Source of the DNA: Clytia hemisphaerica
Lineage: Eukaryota > Cnidaria > Hydrozoa > Leptothecata > Clytiidae
Assembly: GCA_902728285.1 (NCBI GenBank)
Contig: CACVBU010000414.1
Location: 62,001-126,000, forward strand
Length of the DNA stretch: 64,000 bases
Direction of reading: 5' to 3'
A model generated the notes under the pieces. It saw only the letters and a list, made by a program, of their open reading frames with translations. It ran no database searches and was not told where the DNA came from. Made by a program: the position numbers and the translations under genes. This document shows positions 25,195 to 38,700 of the stretch, in pieces; position 1 is the first letter of the stretch; each line of letters opens with the position of its first letter.

Positions 25195-25363
25195 CTATTG
25201 CTCAATATTATCATTTTCGAGGACTTCTTTCTTGGTAATTAACGAACCACGCATTTCCTTTTCAGCGCTTTCATTTGACCGGGAAAAAGCGACGCCGATT
25301 TCTTGAATGATTTTCTCGCACCGCATTTTATCGATGCTTCGTCTGTTAATGTTGACGCATACT
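25195..25363 (-). CDS. Candidate terminal exon of an unknown gene
   Basis: On the minus strand TATTTTTAG precedes an open stretch of 55 codons to a TAG stop. The residues read VCVNINRRSIDKMRCEKIIQ and later SRSNESAEKEMRGSLITKKE, hydrophilic and helix-prone. GC content is higher than in the surroundings, which suggests a real exon. I found no upstream exon to join and recognise no family. Confidence 0.28.
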
Positions 25364-26350
25364 CTAAAAATAATTGATATCTTGCTGTTTGACGCTCTGT
25401 TTCTTAATGTCAAAAGCTTTTGACCAGTCAGGAACCAGAAAAGGTTTCCCTAAAATCGTTCATATACCTATTATTCTCTCAATGAATAACTTTAGGGTGT
25501 TGAGATTGGGCCATTCCATATTAGATTCATACAGGGGGTGTAATCTGTGCAGAAATCTCAGAGGTCTATAAAAGAGTGTTTTTAGCAGGGGTAAAAGACT
25601 GAATTTAGGTCGTCTAACGTCACTTAAAGGTATGAAAAGATATTTTCCAAGTTTTTTTTTGGTGCAAATTTTACAGTACTAGTTTCCACGTCGGTGGTAT
25701 CCACACATTTCCAAGAAATGTTTTTTTTTTGCCTTGCAGGTTTGTCCAACCCTTGTAACCTATGATGGCCCATTCAGACGAGTATATAGCCCAAAGTTAA
25801 TCACTGATTGACTTCAAAAACAAGTACATATCAAGATTGTCTAAAGTCGCTTAATCAAATAACTTTATTCATTTTTTTTACAGAGATTGCCTTCTAAGGC
25901 TGGAGAATTCTTGGTATCTGTTGAATCTAAACCACTTTTCTACAAGGAATTGATTGTTTTCTTTTTTATATTTTTAAAATTATTTCAACCTATTCTTCAT
26001 AATTATCGTTTCAACATATGAGCAAAAATAACAATCTAATTCCTTCTTTACCAAAAGAAATTTGAATTTTTAATTTTCCTTAAAACTAATTTGAAAAGGA
26101 CTTTGGTTTTTGCTGGTGCTTTAAATGAAGATCACAAATTTTTAAATTCTTACTATAGTTTGAGCAAACAACATTAAACTTGTTCCCCAATCGAAGTTAT
26201 GAAAAAAGTTTTTGAAACCAGTCACGATGACTTTTATTCTTAAAATGTTCAAAGTTCTTCCGTCTTCTGATAACCCCCCCGGGTGGGGTACTAGGGCAAG
26301 ATGGTTACGGGGATGGTCCGCTGGTCAGGGTACCTTTTTTAACCTCCACG

Positions 26351-26514
26351 AGTCCCAGGTAGGGTCGCAAAAACACCAAAATAGAAAAATCAGTCCCTCG
26401 TAGGGTGCCTATTTTTGGAAAATTTGGGAAAAAAGTAGAAAATTTGAGAAAATTCTGGAATTTCAGTCCCTTTCAGGGTCACTTTTTTTGCAAATTTCGA
26501 GTCCCACGTAGGGT
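26351..26514 (+). repeat. Four spaced AGTCCC..AGGGT motifs
   Basis: AGTCCCAGGTAGGGT (26351), AGTCCCTCGTAGGGT (26392), AGTCCCTTTCAGGGT (26465) and AGTCCCACGTAGGGT (26500) are four copies of a small hairpin-forming word, separated by AT-rich spacers of 20-60 bp. They sit in a GC-richer patch after a C-tract at 26274. Confidence 0.5.
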
Positions 26515-27418
26515 CCATTTTTCGAACCTCAGCGGAGCACCCCCGTCGGTCGACAAGGGTAGTTTAGAGCTGACTAGTATTTCAAATGTCTTGAGATTTG
26601 AACGTTCGAAAATCTAAGGTAAATTAGAAAATAACATGGCGGAAAAGTCTACTTCAAAACTGGACATCATTCCGCAAGAAATCCCCGAGAGATCAACAAA
26701 ATTGCAGACTCATCAATCTTAAAAAAAAATGGATTGAAAAAGGTTTTTTTGCAATTGTTATAAAGTGGTAAAAATGCCCAAGGAGCGCCAACCTTCTTCT
26801 CACCCCTCCCATGTATTGGCGTCCTCCGTCTCTCTGAACAAAAATGAATCCTTAATTGTTCATTCGATGTGACATTCGTTGAAATATGAGATTCTCAAAA
26901 TACCGAAAACAAGATATAGGTTGCTTAAATTCTAAAGAAATTGTTGCAAAACCCATTCATGGAAATGCTCAAAGCGGATCATAACGGTATTAAAAGTGAA
27001 AAATAAAAGAATCAATAAAAATAAAAGATTTTTCCCTACGCTAATCAATTTAAGGAAAGCGTGGTCTTGATTGATGACTTTTAATTTCGAAAGAGTTTTC
27101 TATTTTTTCCTGCTTTGTTGGCAAAAAGATTATTCTCGTGTTCAAAATAATCAGTGCGATGAGTCAAATAGTTATGCAACATTAGTGTGCTCAGAACGAA
27201 CATCAATCGAGAGATTGGAATGAAACTGATTTACACCAGTTTTGTTATTAATAACTGGCGCATTTTTCATTTATTTGAATCTCAGCGAGTTACCCATTGG
27301 TCTCAAACTATCACTTGGCTCATTTCTTAGTCTATCATGCTAGGCCACTAATCCAGACAAAGTAGAAAATAAGCAAAAAAGAACTGAAAGAATGAAAGGA
27401 GAGATCGTAGTTTATACA

Positions 27419-27602
27419 CACGAAAAAGCTCGGACGTTTCTCGACATCTTCAGGAACGAATGTCCTAAAGTGCTTGGTGTTTTAGAATTTGAAAAGTAGA
27501 TACCCTAACTTAATTTTTGAGCTACTACTTTTTGAATTTGACTCACTTGTTCCAAACTTACGATCTTTTAAAGTCAAAATTCACTTTTTCAAAAGAGTAA
27601 AA
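27419..27602 (+). mobile_element. Partial copy of the CCGGGTGACCCA foldback family
   Basis: The stretch from CACGAAAAAGCTCGGACGTTT to GTCAAAATTCACTTTTTC aligns with the left arm of the 23175 element but lacks the outermost CCGGGTGACC and the right arm. Confidence 0.6.
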
Positions 27603-28344
27603 AGGGCTTTTCCAGAATATTGTGACTTTTGACCCCTCGGACAGCAGGTCTAAGTATCAGTTGACCCCATGGACAAACAGAGCAAAATTTTTCCCAAACA
27701 GAGCAAGTTTACCCCCCGGACAGGGCAAATTTTGTAGATTTTTCACTACCCCCGGGGGGGGGGGGGTGTGACACTATATCCTCCACCCCTTTTATTATGT
27801 AACCTAGAGTAAGCCCCATGGAGAGTTTGCGCTCTTAACGGAGAAGATGGAACGCAAGTTTGATGTTATACTTTATTGTATTTTCATTATTTTCTTCTTC
27901 AGCCGAAGCATATACGAAATGAAAAAGAGGCTGGAAATATGGATGGTCAAAGAGAGTAAGTGCTATGAAAATGTAAACGCTTTGCCAACCTATTATCAAT
28001 TATTTATAAAATGGTGGCAATAAGAACATTTTATAACAACTTTCTTTAGGATTAAATCACAACTAGATGTAGCATTATTATATGGTCGATTCTTCCGGAC
28101 GCGCGCTATAGGAACTTTTACGTTTAGGCAATGTCGGCGCTTAATTTTGGTTTAGTAAATTGACATTTAAAAGGACCCCCCCCCCAAGGTTTACATGTGA
28201 ATGCATGAGTGGGATTTTGTCGTTGCCTGAATGTGTGAACTCGAAATAAAAACCTGCATGAACATGAAAATAGACTTTTTCATTGCACGGATTCTACTAA
28301 GCGCCGAAATATATTGGCAGTTTTTCAGAATTTATAGCTCGAGC

Positions 28345-28640
28345 GAGAATTGCAACTTCAGTACTTCCACTTTGTTTCATTTTTTTATTTTGGAGGGGTT
28401 AAGTGGCTTATAGCCTGTACTCTCAGCCATATTCTTCATATTGGAACATTTTTGAGCTTTTAGATCCTGAGATCCTAAACTCCTTAGTAAGTAAGTCTTA
28501 AGTCTAATGCTAAAACTCAGAGTTGAAATCTATTTTCCAACCGTACTTTAAATTTAAAGCACTTAAAAATTACTTACGGTTTTAAAGTTTTAAGGGAATT
28601 CCTTTTTGTGTCAAATATTATGGCGGTGATTGTAGCAATT
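28345..28640. repeat. Dispersed repeat, copy 2 of the 20078 family
   Basis: It matches 20078-20343 from CAGTACTTCCACTTTGTTT to TTTTTGTGTCAAATATTA, with about one change in six to eight bases by eye. Confidence 0.6.
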
Positions 28641-29403
28641 TTGTACGGAATCTAGGTATGAATTTTCTATTTTCCGCCATTTGAAGGGAGCTTGTTCAAA
28701 AAAAAACTATTCAGCACAATTTATTCTTGCAAAGGTCTTCTAATTAGTGATTCAACCATGCATAGCAAACTGTTCACCAAACAACTGTCTGTTAGTTTAA
28801 ATAGATTGCAGATTGCTAATTGCTCAACCAGATCTTGTAGTAAAAGACATCTCAAGAATGTAGAATAAATATCATTGATTGGCATTTCACATAAATATTA
28901 TTATTTTTCGAGATTTTTTAGGTAAGCTTTTTTTTTTACTGTTTCAGTTTTGTCTTTCCTTTTGAACATGAATTTTCCAGCGATGAAGGAGGGGCTAAAA
29001 GTTAGCTGGAAGTTTTGTTCAAATTTTGTTTTGATTTACTTGCAAAAACAAATCAAAGAGATACAAAGATAAGATATAGCTAGCTTCATTCTTAACAGCG
29101 GTCCAAGTGCGAAATTTATTGTTTAAAACTTCTTTTTTTTTTCGGCAAAGTAGATTTCATGCGGCATCGAATACAAAATCAAAAAAAAATATTTTAACAG
29201 ACACATTATGCTGGTTTTGATTTCTTCACGGTTTACTTTCTGAAGTTTAGGCAGTGTATTTTTTTATTGCTAACTGAAACCATGCTGCCCTATCTAACTT
29301 CATTGAAGAATAAATTACCATTCAATGACAGACCTGGCGATGCTAACCAGGTACCAGTACTATCATGCGGACACTCTTTGGTTCCTCATCTGGTCAATTA
29401 AAT

Positions 29404-29641
29404 GCTTTTTTTTATAAGAACATTCAACAATTTTGAAGCTTTCATGTTCTTAACTGGAGTTTCAAATCTAAAAATATTCTTAGAATGTTCTTACCTTTTT
29501 CTTAGTATTTCAGTGCATTTTCCTAAGGAAACAGGGTGTTTTGGAGTCTACAAAGCCTTAAAATGTTATTAACTTGTTCTTGATAATTTTGCCACCGAAG
29601 CCTTATGTTCTTATATAGTTTGTTCTTATAAAAAACGTGTA
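29404..29641. mobile_element. CACGTTTT MITE, copy 3 (opposite orientation)
   Basis: It ends with TGTTCTTATAAAAAACGTG then TA at 29640. The left end is CTTTTTTTTATAAGAAC with the outermost bases changed. The right half (AAGCCTTATGTTCTTATATAGTTTG) is the reverse complement of the left half of copy 1. Confidence 0.65.
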
Positions 29642-29779
29642 TTCAAGTAGATTTTCAGCGGTTTGTTATTGCGATGTTTAGGATACCTAGACTAGAGTTT
29701 TTTGTAGGGCCACCACGCCAGCAATTGAACTCGAATGATATGTAAACAAGTATGAATTAATTTTTTCATTTTTTTTCAG

Positions 29780-32700
29780 GAAGTTCTTCGTTCCTCCATC
29801 ACCAGTATGATGCACCAGGTATTTCCTCTTCATTTTTATAATGCATTTTGTTAGGTTGTTCTACTTGAAAAAAAAAATATTAAATGGCTCAAATTTAGCA
29901 CCGCATAGATCCTCCTTATGGATCCAAAGCAAAGATCAGCCAGAAAAAGCACGGTGCTGATTCGAAATGTTTTAAAGTTATTAAATTTCGACTATTTCAT
30001 TTAAAAGAACCTGAATATTACATATCCCACTAAAATTGTCCAAAAGCCTCGAAGTCTTCCGTATAATCTGGTGACATCATCGACTGCCAAGAAGAATTTT
30101 TTCAAATTAGGCTTAAATAGATTTATAGATTTAAAGGATTTGAATTGCTAAATCAGGAGATAATTGGGTTCAGAGTTTTACTAAACTTGATCTTAAAAAT
30201 TTCCCAATATCAGTCAGTCATGAAAAGACGACCTATTGAAAAACTCGAGATTGTGACTTAAGTTTCCCTAGGTGACAAAATCTATTCCAGTTCGTAATTT
30301 ATTTTTATACTGTGCATAAAATTTCAACTCAAAAAAAAGATTATAGAGTAGTCTCTACCCAGTTCTGTTAACCGATTTGCTATACACTTATCAACCCTTA
30401 GCGGCGCGGTTGGCTTTTTAGGGGACTGGTAATGAATTCACAAGGAAGATTTCTCTTGTTGCACGGCATTCTTAGGCTACAACTAAATCCAACCACAGAT
30501 ATCTTAACACAAGATCGCAAGCTCGATCGTTACTTGACCTCGGGCAATATTTCTCAGTACAGCCGTCACTAACCGGTCGTATTATACTATACATTGTATT
30601 GTACTATACATTATATATACATTATATTGTAATAATGTTTCTTTGTATTTAAGGCGTCCCGTGATGGTGATCTTGAGAAACTGAAGCAGGAATTGGAAGA
30701 GCTTTACGTAGATTACCCAGAGGAAGATGCACGCAAACAAGCTCTGTGTCACCGTGATCATTGGGGATTGACACCTCTTCATTATGCGGTCAAATATAAT
30801 CATTTAGAAGTGGTTCGTATGTTGGTCGAAAAGGGTGCAGGTGGGTTTTCCGTCGTTTAAAAAAGAATCTTCACGAGGTTGCAAACCAAAATTTTGAAAC
30901 ATTTTTATCTTTTGATTTTTTTTTGTCTTCTTGATTTTTTTTCCTTTAGATGAAATTCAAAGTTTCAGGATTTGGTCTACACGTTCTTTGGACCTACCTC
31001 GGAGGTCCTATGAATTAACCCATGTCCGTCCTTTCGTCCGTCTGTTACCAGCTTTCCTCGGAAAGCCTTTGCACGTGTAATGTTTTTGGAGCAAATCAAG
31101 AAAAATTATATGGGTTATAAACTTCCATGTATAAGATACGATATACACCAAATTATTGGTCTCGGGAGAGGATTCGTGAAGCTCATTTTTCAATTCTTTT
31201 TTTCTAGATGCGAATGTTCGCGGCAAGAAAGGAGCAAGACCTATTCACTATTTCACTTGTTTCAATCGTGGATGTAAGTTTGTTTCCCTAAGAACAGTTT
31301 CCACAAGAACAGCTTCCACAAGAATAGTTTCCACAAGAACAGTTTCCACAAGAACAGCTTCCACAAGAACAGCTTCCACACAATTATTTCTCTGCCGAAA
31401 GCCCAATGTTATGAAATCCATTGGAAGACAGAGAGTTTAAATGCCATGTTTAAACCATTATGGATTCCGTAGTAGGCGAGAGGGCCCGGCCCGGGCGAGA
31501 GGGAGAATGAAATTTTTTCAAAATCACTACATCTTAGTAACCGAGAGGGCCAAGTCATGAAATCATACATAAGATGATGATTTTTTACAATTTTCTCCTT
31601 TCCGGCCTAACCCATGGTTGGCCTTCGGTCTTTAATTCTCACTCAATATCAAAATAAATACGTCCAAATTATTCTGGTTAGATCATCAAATTTTTTTCAT
31701 TTATTTTATACAACTGCAGATTTCAAAGACATGACACTTTAAAGATACTTTCCTGACGTGTAAGTAATCCATTTGACGCAATATTCACACTTTAACTTTT
31801 CGCCATAGCTGACGCGTCCATCCTTCAATACCTCATTTCATGCGAGGCTGACATCAACGCATTGGATGATAACAATTTCTCACCGTTACATTTTGCATGC
31901 TCCAAAGGGAACTTCAAAGTTGTACAAATCCTCACACAATGTGATGGCATTAAAATAGAGGTATTACTTTAATTTTTGTGGTTAGTGACTGTAGTGCAGT
32001 GGTAGAGCACCCGTCTACGGTGCGCAAGGTCGTGGGTTCAACCCCCGTCGGGTCAGATCAAAGACGTCGTCTTTAGTACAAAGATGGCACTCGACGCCGA
32101 CGCCTCTCAGCTTGATTCTCAGCAATTAAGAGAAGGATCAAGGGTAAGTTGAGCAATCCAGGGAGAAAGAGTGGCGCCCTCCCCTGCCTTCGGGTGGATG
32201 ACTATCGAAAGAGGAGCCTTCGGGTCGCCTTCGACTGCGGCCACAGACTTATAAACTGTGGTTAACCTTTTAATCAATACTTGCAGGAGTATAGAGTAGG
32301 AACTTATCACACACGTCATATTTCCACAAAATCAAATCATATTTGAAAGAGAGAAATCACTGACATAAATGAAAGAATTCACTATTTAAGTTGATGGTGA
32401 GTCTATCTCGAATATGTTGCAGCGAAAGATACTAGTAGAGGCTCTATGATAGAAAGCAGTTATGTGCTCGTTTAAATAAGATACTTAGGGGTGAAATATT
32501 ATCAAACAGTAAAATTCAAAAAAGTTAAATGAAGATGAAAAGTGTAAAAAGTTAACTCTTGCAGAACTATGTTGTGATTTTCATATTGAAAAATCTTCGT
32601 TCTCTTAAACCATCATGCGAGTTAATTTGTGAACTTTCAGTGGCTAAAGTTTCAGAATTGATTACACGAAACTAACCTGGACTATCGTTTTTTTCTTTGT

Positions 32701-35700
32701 AGGCTGAAGACAGGTTGAGAAACACACCTCTTCATTGTGCTTGTAGCTATGGTGATATTGTTGTGGTGGACACCATCTTGGATTGTGCTGCAAACCTATT
32801 GGCTGAGAACGAAGCTGGGTTTACTCCGTTACACGTTGCTTGTTCACAGGGACACGAAGAGGTACTGCTCTCTCTGTTTAATTATTATCAATAATCTCAA
32901 ATTCAATTACGTACTGGAATTGATGTTTTAGTATTTCCAAATGTAGAAATAAATTTAGAAGTCTAAGAAAATTAATACGTTTATTTACAATAAATTATAC
33001 AGGTTTACCATCCGGGGGAGTGGGTTTAATAACTGGTATGTGCGGTGAAAAGATTGGATTTTAGAATATCACTCTTTGAGATTGCATTTTTTCTCAAGTT
33101 TTCAATTCTTTTAGAGCAAAAAATCAGAATTTCGGGCGAAGATCATTATTCCCGAATTTGCTGAATTTTCCACCCTTACAGCGCATTTCTGCTATCTTGA
33201 AAAACATACCCTTAACAGTTGCACATACCCGTCGGTCAATTTGCCTGCCTGGCCTCTCCCCGGGCTACCATACTATGCTAGTGTACTAAAAGTACTAGAA
33301 GTGTAATATTTTCAAACCACTGGTCATTGAGAAAACTGGACACTAACATTTTGTGTAGTTATTCTTTCTTAAGATTGGTCTATTATGGCACCCACCCACG
33401 TGTCTATAAAAGAACCTAAATAAAAGTGCGATAACGCTCCTATTCACAATACTCAGTCTCTTCCATTTAAGGCATGGGTTAGATATCACATAGCCTAATT
33501 TTCACAAATTTTGCGGACTTTGGCCATTTTCTCCATTTAAAATCAGGATTTTTGATAATAAAATCCCTAGCACATGAAAGAAGTTTTTGATCTTCGATTT
33601 TCAGAAATTTACCACTTAAGGTATTTAAATCATCCGATCCATCTGAAACGCCTGGATCGTCCAATGTTTTATTTACTCTACGGTCTTGCCACGTTAGCCA
33701 GCTGGTAGTAGTGTTGCGTAAATCATTTCAGCCTTCATCCCTAACGTTATTATTTCGACGACCGTTATGAACGTCAAATGTTCGTTGTTTTGACTTCAAG
33801 CATTACTACAGCTCTGCGTTATCTGACGTTGTGGCATTTTCGTATTTTTTTGTGATTTCAACTTCTAAAGGTAGCAAGGTCTTTAAGGAATTCTTGGTTT
33901 TCAGTTTCAATTGTGATTTGATCTTCCCGATCATGGATTTTCTCCATACAAACGCACAATGCTAAGATGCAGGTGATAGACAACATGGCTGTCACTCCGC
34001 CATATTCTGCTCGATGCTTATAAATGAGACTACCCAACATAGGCCCTATGATGAGTGAAAAACTACACACCGAACCATATAGACCTTGAGTGATACCTTG
34101 AAACTCAGGTCGCGTGATTTTGGATAGTAGAGATTTTACACCGGTCAGGTTTAGCGGGACAGCGACGAACATCAACCCGCAAATTGTGACAAACATACCA
34201 ACTTTTTGACTTGTTTTCGGCATCAAGCGCTCAAAAATGAGCAGCATTAAGGATAATAGAGTCATTACCAATGACCATAAAATGAGATATGTATCGCGAA
34301 AATTATTACGTTTACTAATATAATACAAGTAGCCGAACACCATGATGAGTTCGATGCCACCTGCCATGTAAACCAGACCTGTTTGGAAAGGTGTCCAACC
34401 GTATTCAAATTCCGCAATAAGTGGTAACAAGAATTCAAACACGGATTGAGCAAGCCATAGCACCGTATCCAGGTAGAATATGACGATGACATTACCCGTA
34501 CAGAAGCGTGAAATCTCTTCAAAAATATTTGGTTGCGTGCGTCTCTCTTTGTTGTTGTTATTAAGATAAGTTGGTTTCTCTTCCTCCTTGTTGCCATGGT
34601 GATTAGACATTTTTCGGTCACGTGACTTTTTATTTTCTTCAGACAGAAGCTTTTTTTCTTCTTCCGTTGCTTTATCGGTGAAGGAAAACTCTTTATCTCT
34701 TTCATCCATCAAGTCAGGATTCTCGCGAATGGATTTTGCAAGATTGCGGACCCAGAATAGCGTCACCAACTGCATGATGATCCAAAAACAGGTCATGGCA
34801 AGCCCTGGGAACGTGGTACTATCGAATTCGATACCACCAAGCTGATACCGCTTTCGTTGTATGACCATATGGAGTAATGGACCTAACATAAAACCAAAGA
34901 TACGGCCAAACTCGATCAAGGATATGATACCCGTACGGTGGGTCTTTGGATATAACTCGCAAATCTCACCTTATAAGAGGAAAGAGAAATTCAAATTAAT
35001 TAATGTAGACGACTGGGAAAACTTAATTTCTGTGTTTTTAAACTTTTTTGACTTGCATTTTCGCTCAGATTTTGAGAGACCTCCATGGAATTGCCTATGT
35101 TTTAAGGGACCCTAAGAAAAGTTAAATCATTTGAGGGCATCAACCTCGACGGTGAAAACTTATACTTCATCAACATGGGGAGGGGTAATGTTTTTACTGG
35201 AATAACCCGATAGAATAAAAATAAAAAAATATATTTTTCTTTTAATCATACATTCTGTATTTCTGTTTATTTCTAAGAATCCAATTGAATTTTTAAAGAA
35301 AATATTAACAGTACTAAGGTATGGATACTAAATTGAATCTTACCAATGGTAGCACCAATAAAGCTATCCCCAAGTCCACAAATAAAACGTCCCGCGAGTG
35401 GTAAAAACGGCGAGTAGGGTAGCGCGTAAACGATATTACCGATGATCTGAAAAGTATTCATAATCAATATGATCTCTTTGACTCGTCTTGTCTTGTTGTA
35501 TGCGTAGCCAACAACGAAAGCTGAAATCATGCTAGCGAACGGATAAGCTGCAATGACAGTCCCGGTGAAAGTTTCGCCGACACCAAATTTTTTCATATAC
35601 AGCATACAAGTTGGTAAAATCACTGAATATTGAACTCCGATAAAAAACATGCGAAAAATGAAGGCCATGATGAGAAGACGTCGCTTTAAAACGAACGAAT

Positions 35701-38700
35701 GATTCTCTTCTAAACTTGATATCACTTTCATTGTGAATGATGTCGGGTCAGCCTCGATTTGATGTTTTTCAGTGCGGTGTTGTAGATTCTCCCAACTGAA
35801 ATCTTCTGTGAAGTCTTCTTCTTCTGAGGAAGAACTTCCCTCTGTCGCAAAACCAACTATAATCCTCTTGTCTGTGTAGGTCAGATTTTTAGGACGGTAC
35901 AGATTTGAAGTCAATGAATTCTTGATATAACTTTGAAAAGCTACATGCTGGTATGGATAATGGCCTGTCCTTCTTGAAATTTTTTCTGAAACTGTACTCA
36001 TTCTAAAAATGTCATTTCGTCTCGGTTTGTTTTATGTCTCTATTTTTCTAATCTCCCTCAGTCATCTTTTTGTGACACAAAAACAAACCAAGTTCTTGAT
36101 TTTTTCGCCCTTTATAATAACTGTATTCTTTGACCTATGGATGTGTAATATTTTTGACAAACTTCGTGCCATCTGTAAAACTTTTGTTTAATTTTAAGTC
36201 TATAAAAGTTTTGTCTTTTTCTTCTAAATATTCCATTTTTATGTATTTTTTTTTTTTTCGAGAACAGTTCACTGTTATTTCCTATTAACTAAAAAAAGAA
36301 AATTTGTTTTTACAAATTTTTTGAAATTCTCACTTTGAATTTTTTCGAAAAACTATTGTCTACTGTAAGCTTGACATTTTATAAAATTTCATCGAAAATT
36401 CATTAGCTTTTAGGGTCCCAATGATTGACTGAGCTATTTAAAAATAGGCTGTTTTTTAATGTTATCAATGTACACGTAAAACCCTCATGAATAAGTATGT
36501 TTATCGTTCAAAAAAACAAGAGCTGGTTCAGTAGCGTAGCCAAGAGGGGCGCAAAATTTTTGTAGGAGAGCAGATTTTTATGCCATTATAATTATCTTTT
36601 AATACCATGAATAGATAATTACAGTGTCATAAAAATCTGCTCTCCTACATAAATTCTGCGCTCCTCTTGGCTACGCTACTGTTGGTATATATTTTACCTA
36701 AATGGTATTGCCTATCAAAAACTACCCGATGATATCACGAACTTGACACGTTCAACTTGCCCTACAGTAACGATTGATAAGGCTCGAATGTCATCCAAAT
36801 TTCACCCCAGTCTCAGTGCTCCGATTGAGCTAGAAACGTCCTCAAGAATGCATTTGTATGCTTACGCTTACTCGCTTACCCCTGTCTGGACATTAAAAAT
36901 GTAGACACTTTTAAAGTTAAAGTATGTCTCATTTACGCATTTATAGTTTCCTTTGTATAGCATTTTACCACCAAAATTCACCATTGCTGTTCTCTTTTTA
37001 GTTGCTGAATCACCTCTTAACCATCGTCGAGAACAGATTCGGATTCGCTAAACTAGCCTCAGTTCTTGAGATGAAGAACAAAGAAGGACAAGGGCTACTC
37101 CATTTAGCTGTGTTAGCCTCTCACTACAACATTACAAAGAATTTACTAGAGAGAGGATGTGACGTGGAAAGCCCTATGGAGGGAAACGATACAGTTCTAC
37201 ACATAGCAGCCGTGTCTTGTAATACTGAAATGATCGAACTCATTTTGCGATTCATGTCTTTCAAAGTTTTGGATAAACCAAACGACAAAGGACGTACTGC
37301 TTTGCATTACGCTGCACGGTTTGGGAAACATAAAATCGTCAGTTTGTTTCTCAAAAGGTTTGTTTTTCATTACCATATCATCAGTAATATAAGCTAGGAT
37401 GAAAGTCATGCTCATTTTTATAAGTCTTTTTATAAGTATTTACCGAACTACTCTTTTCGAGCCTCAGATATGCTTGATGTTATGCTGTTTTATGCAACGT
37501 GGTTGATCGAGCATTATGCATTAACTTGGAAGATTATTTTGAATTTCATGAGCTGGGCTTTTTCCAAGATTTGTATGAGCCTGGCTTAAAGGCATTATTT
37601 CTAATGTTAAAAACATGAAATTTCGATCTAAAGTACTACTCTTACCCTTACAAGACCCTTTAATTGGAAATTGACATCGCATTTTAGGGGTGCAAATATC
37701 AATTGTCGTGACAATAATCAAGCTTCCCCGATCATTATGGCATCGGGGAAATCGGGAAATGCGAAAACCGTTCAGATGATGATGCGACAAGAGGCTGATA
37801 TCTTAATGACGGATCGCGAAGACTGTACTGCTCTTCATGTCGCTACAAAAGAGAATAATTTAGAAGCTGTGCAGGTAAGATGTCCAGAATGTTTTGACAG
37901 TTTATTTAACTGCTGAGCTTTATATAACCATAGAAACAGTTTCCAAATCTTGACTTGCCTCGTTTATCAGCAATTTTGTATTTCAAACAGTAATTAATTG
38001 ACGTCAAATACAATATGTACGGCCACGCTCTTGCGAATGAATGAAAAAGAATGGCAACAATCGATGAAAAATCCACTGAAAATGCTGAAAAATATGGATC
38101 CTGTACCGCCAATAAATTGAATTGAATTGAATTGAATATATTTTCGCTGCAACACAGCAGGATAACCCCTTACAAAAAAAAAAATAGATTTCTCTAATAC
38201 AATGGGGAACCTAGAAGAAACTGAAAAATTATTACAGAACTAAAGAACAAATGAATAAACGATTATCATAATATTAATAGTGACACAAAATAATGAATAT
38301 AAGAAATATTTTTACTTTTATTTTATGAAAATTTCTTTGAGTAGTTTTATCTATAAAGTTCTTCCTGTTACACGACCCACCCCCTCCCACCCTGGGAAAA
38401 CACACTAAGCTCATGCACACACAATTACGCACACACACACACACACACACACAAAGATTATTCGTTTTCAGCTTTGTATTTGTCTAAATAGAATTTTGTA
38501 GCTAAAGATTTTAGTTCATCAGTATCAAGGTTGTGAAAATCAGTGTCAGGATGATTTATTAGTAACTCATTCCATTGTTTTGACGAAAGACGAGAGAAAG
38601 AGTTAAGTCCAAAATTTGTGGTTTTGACCGTTGAAAGTTTTAGTAGTTTAATAGCTTTGCCCCTGGTGCCAGTTTTGTGATCAATTTCATCAAAATTAAG

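Noticed and set aside
27913-27955. Possible TRPA1 gene A exon (between TTCAG and GTAAGT)
   Set aside because: The phase required to join exon 29780 runs into a stop (TGA) within the segment. At best it is a 5' untranslated exon.
31292-31384. CRISPR-like array
   Set aside because: The 15-bp units are directly adjacent without unique spacers. This is a minisatellite in a eukaryotic intron.
31984-32055. Functional tRNA gene
   Set aside because: The promoter boxes are good, but the acceptor stem pairs poorly and position 33 is not T. A longer homologous body follows, so it is a SINE.
33479-33664. Minus-strand 61-codon frame downstream of the MFS gene
   Set aside because: It is not joined by splice sites, shows no family pattern, and lies just beyond the probable polyadenylation signal at 33668-33673.
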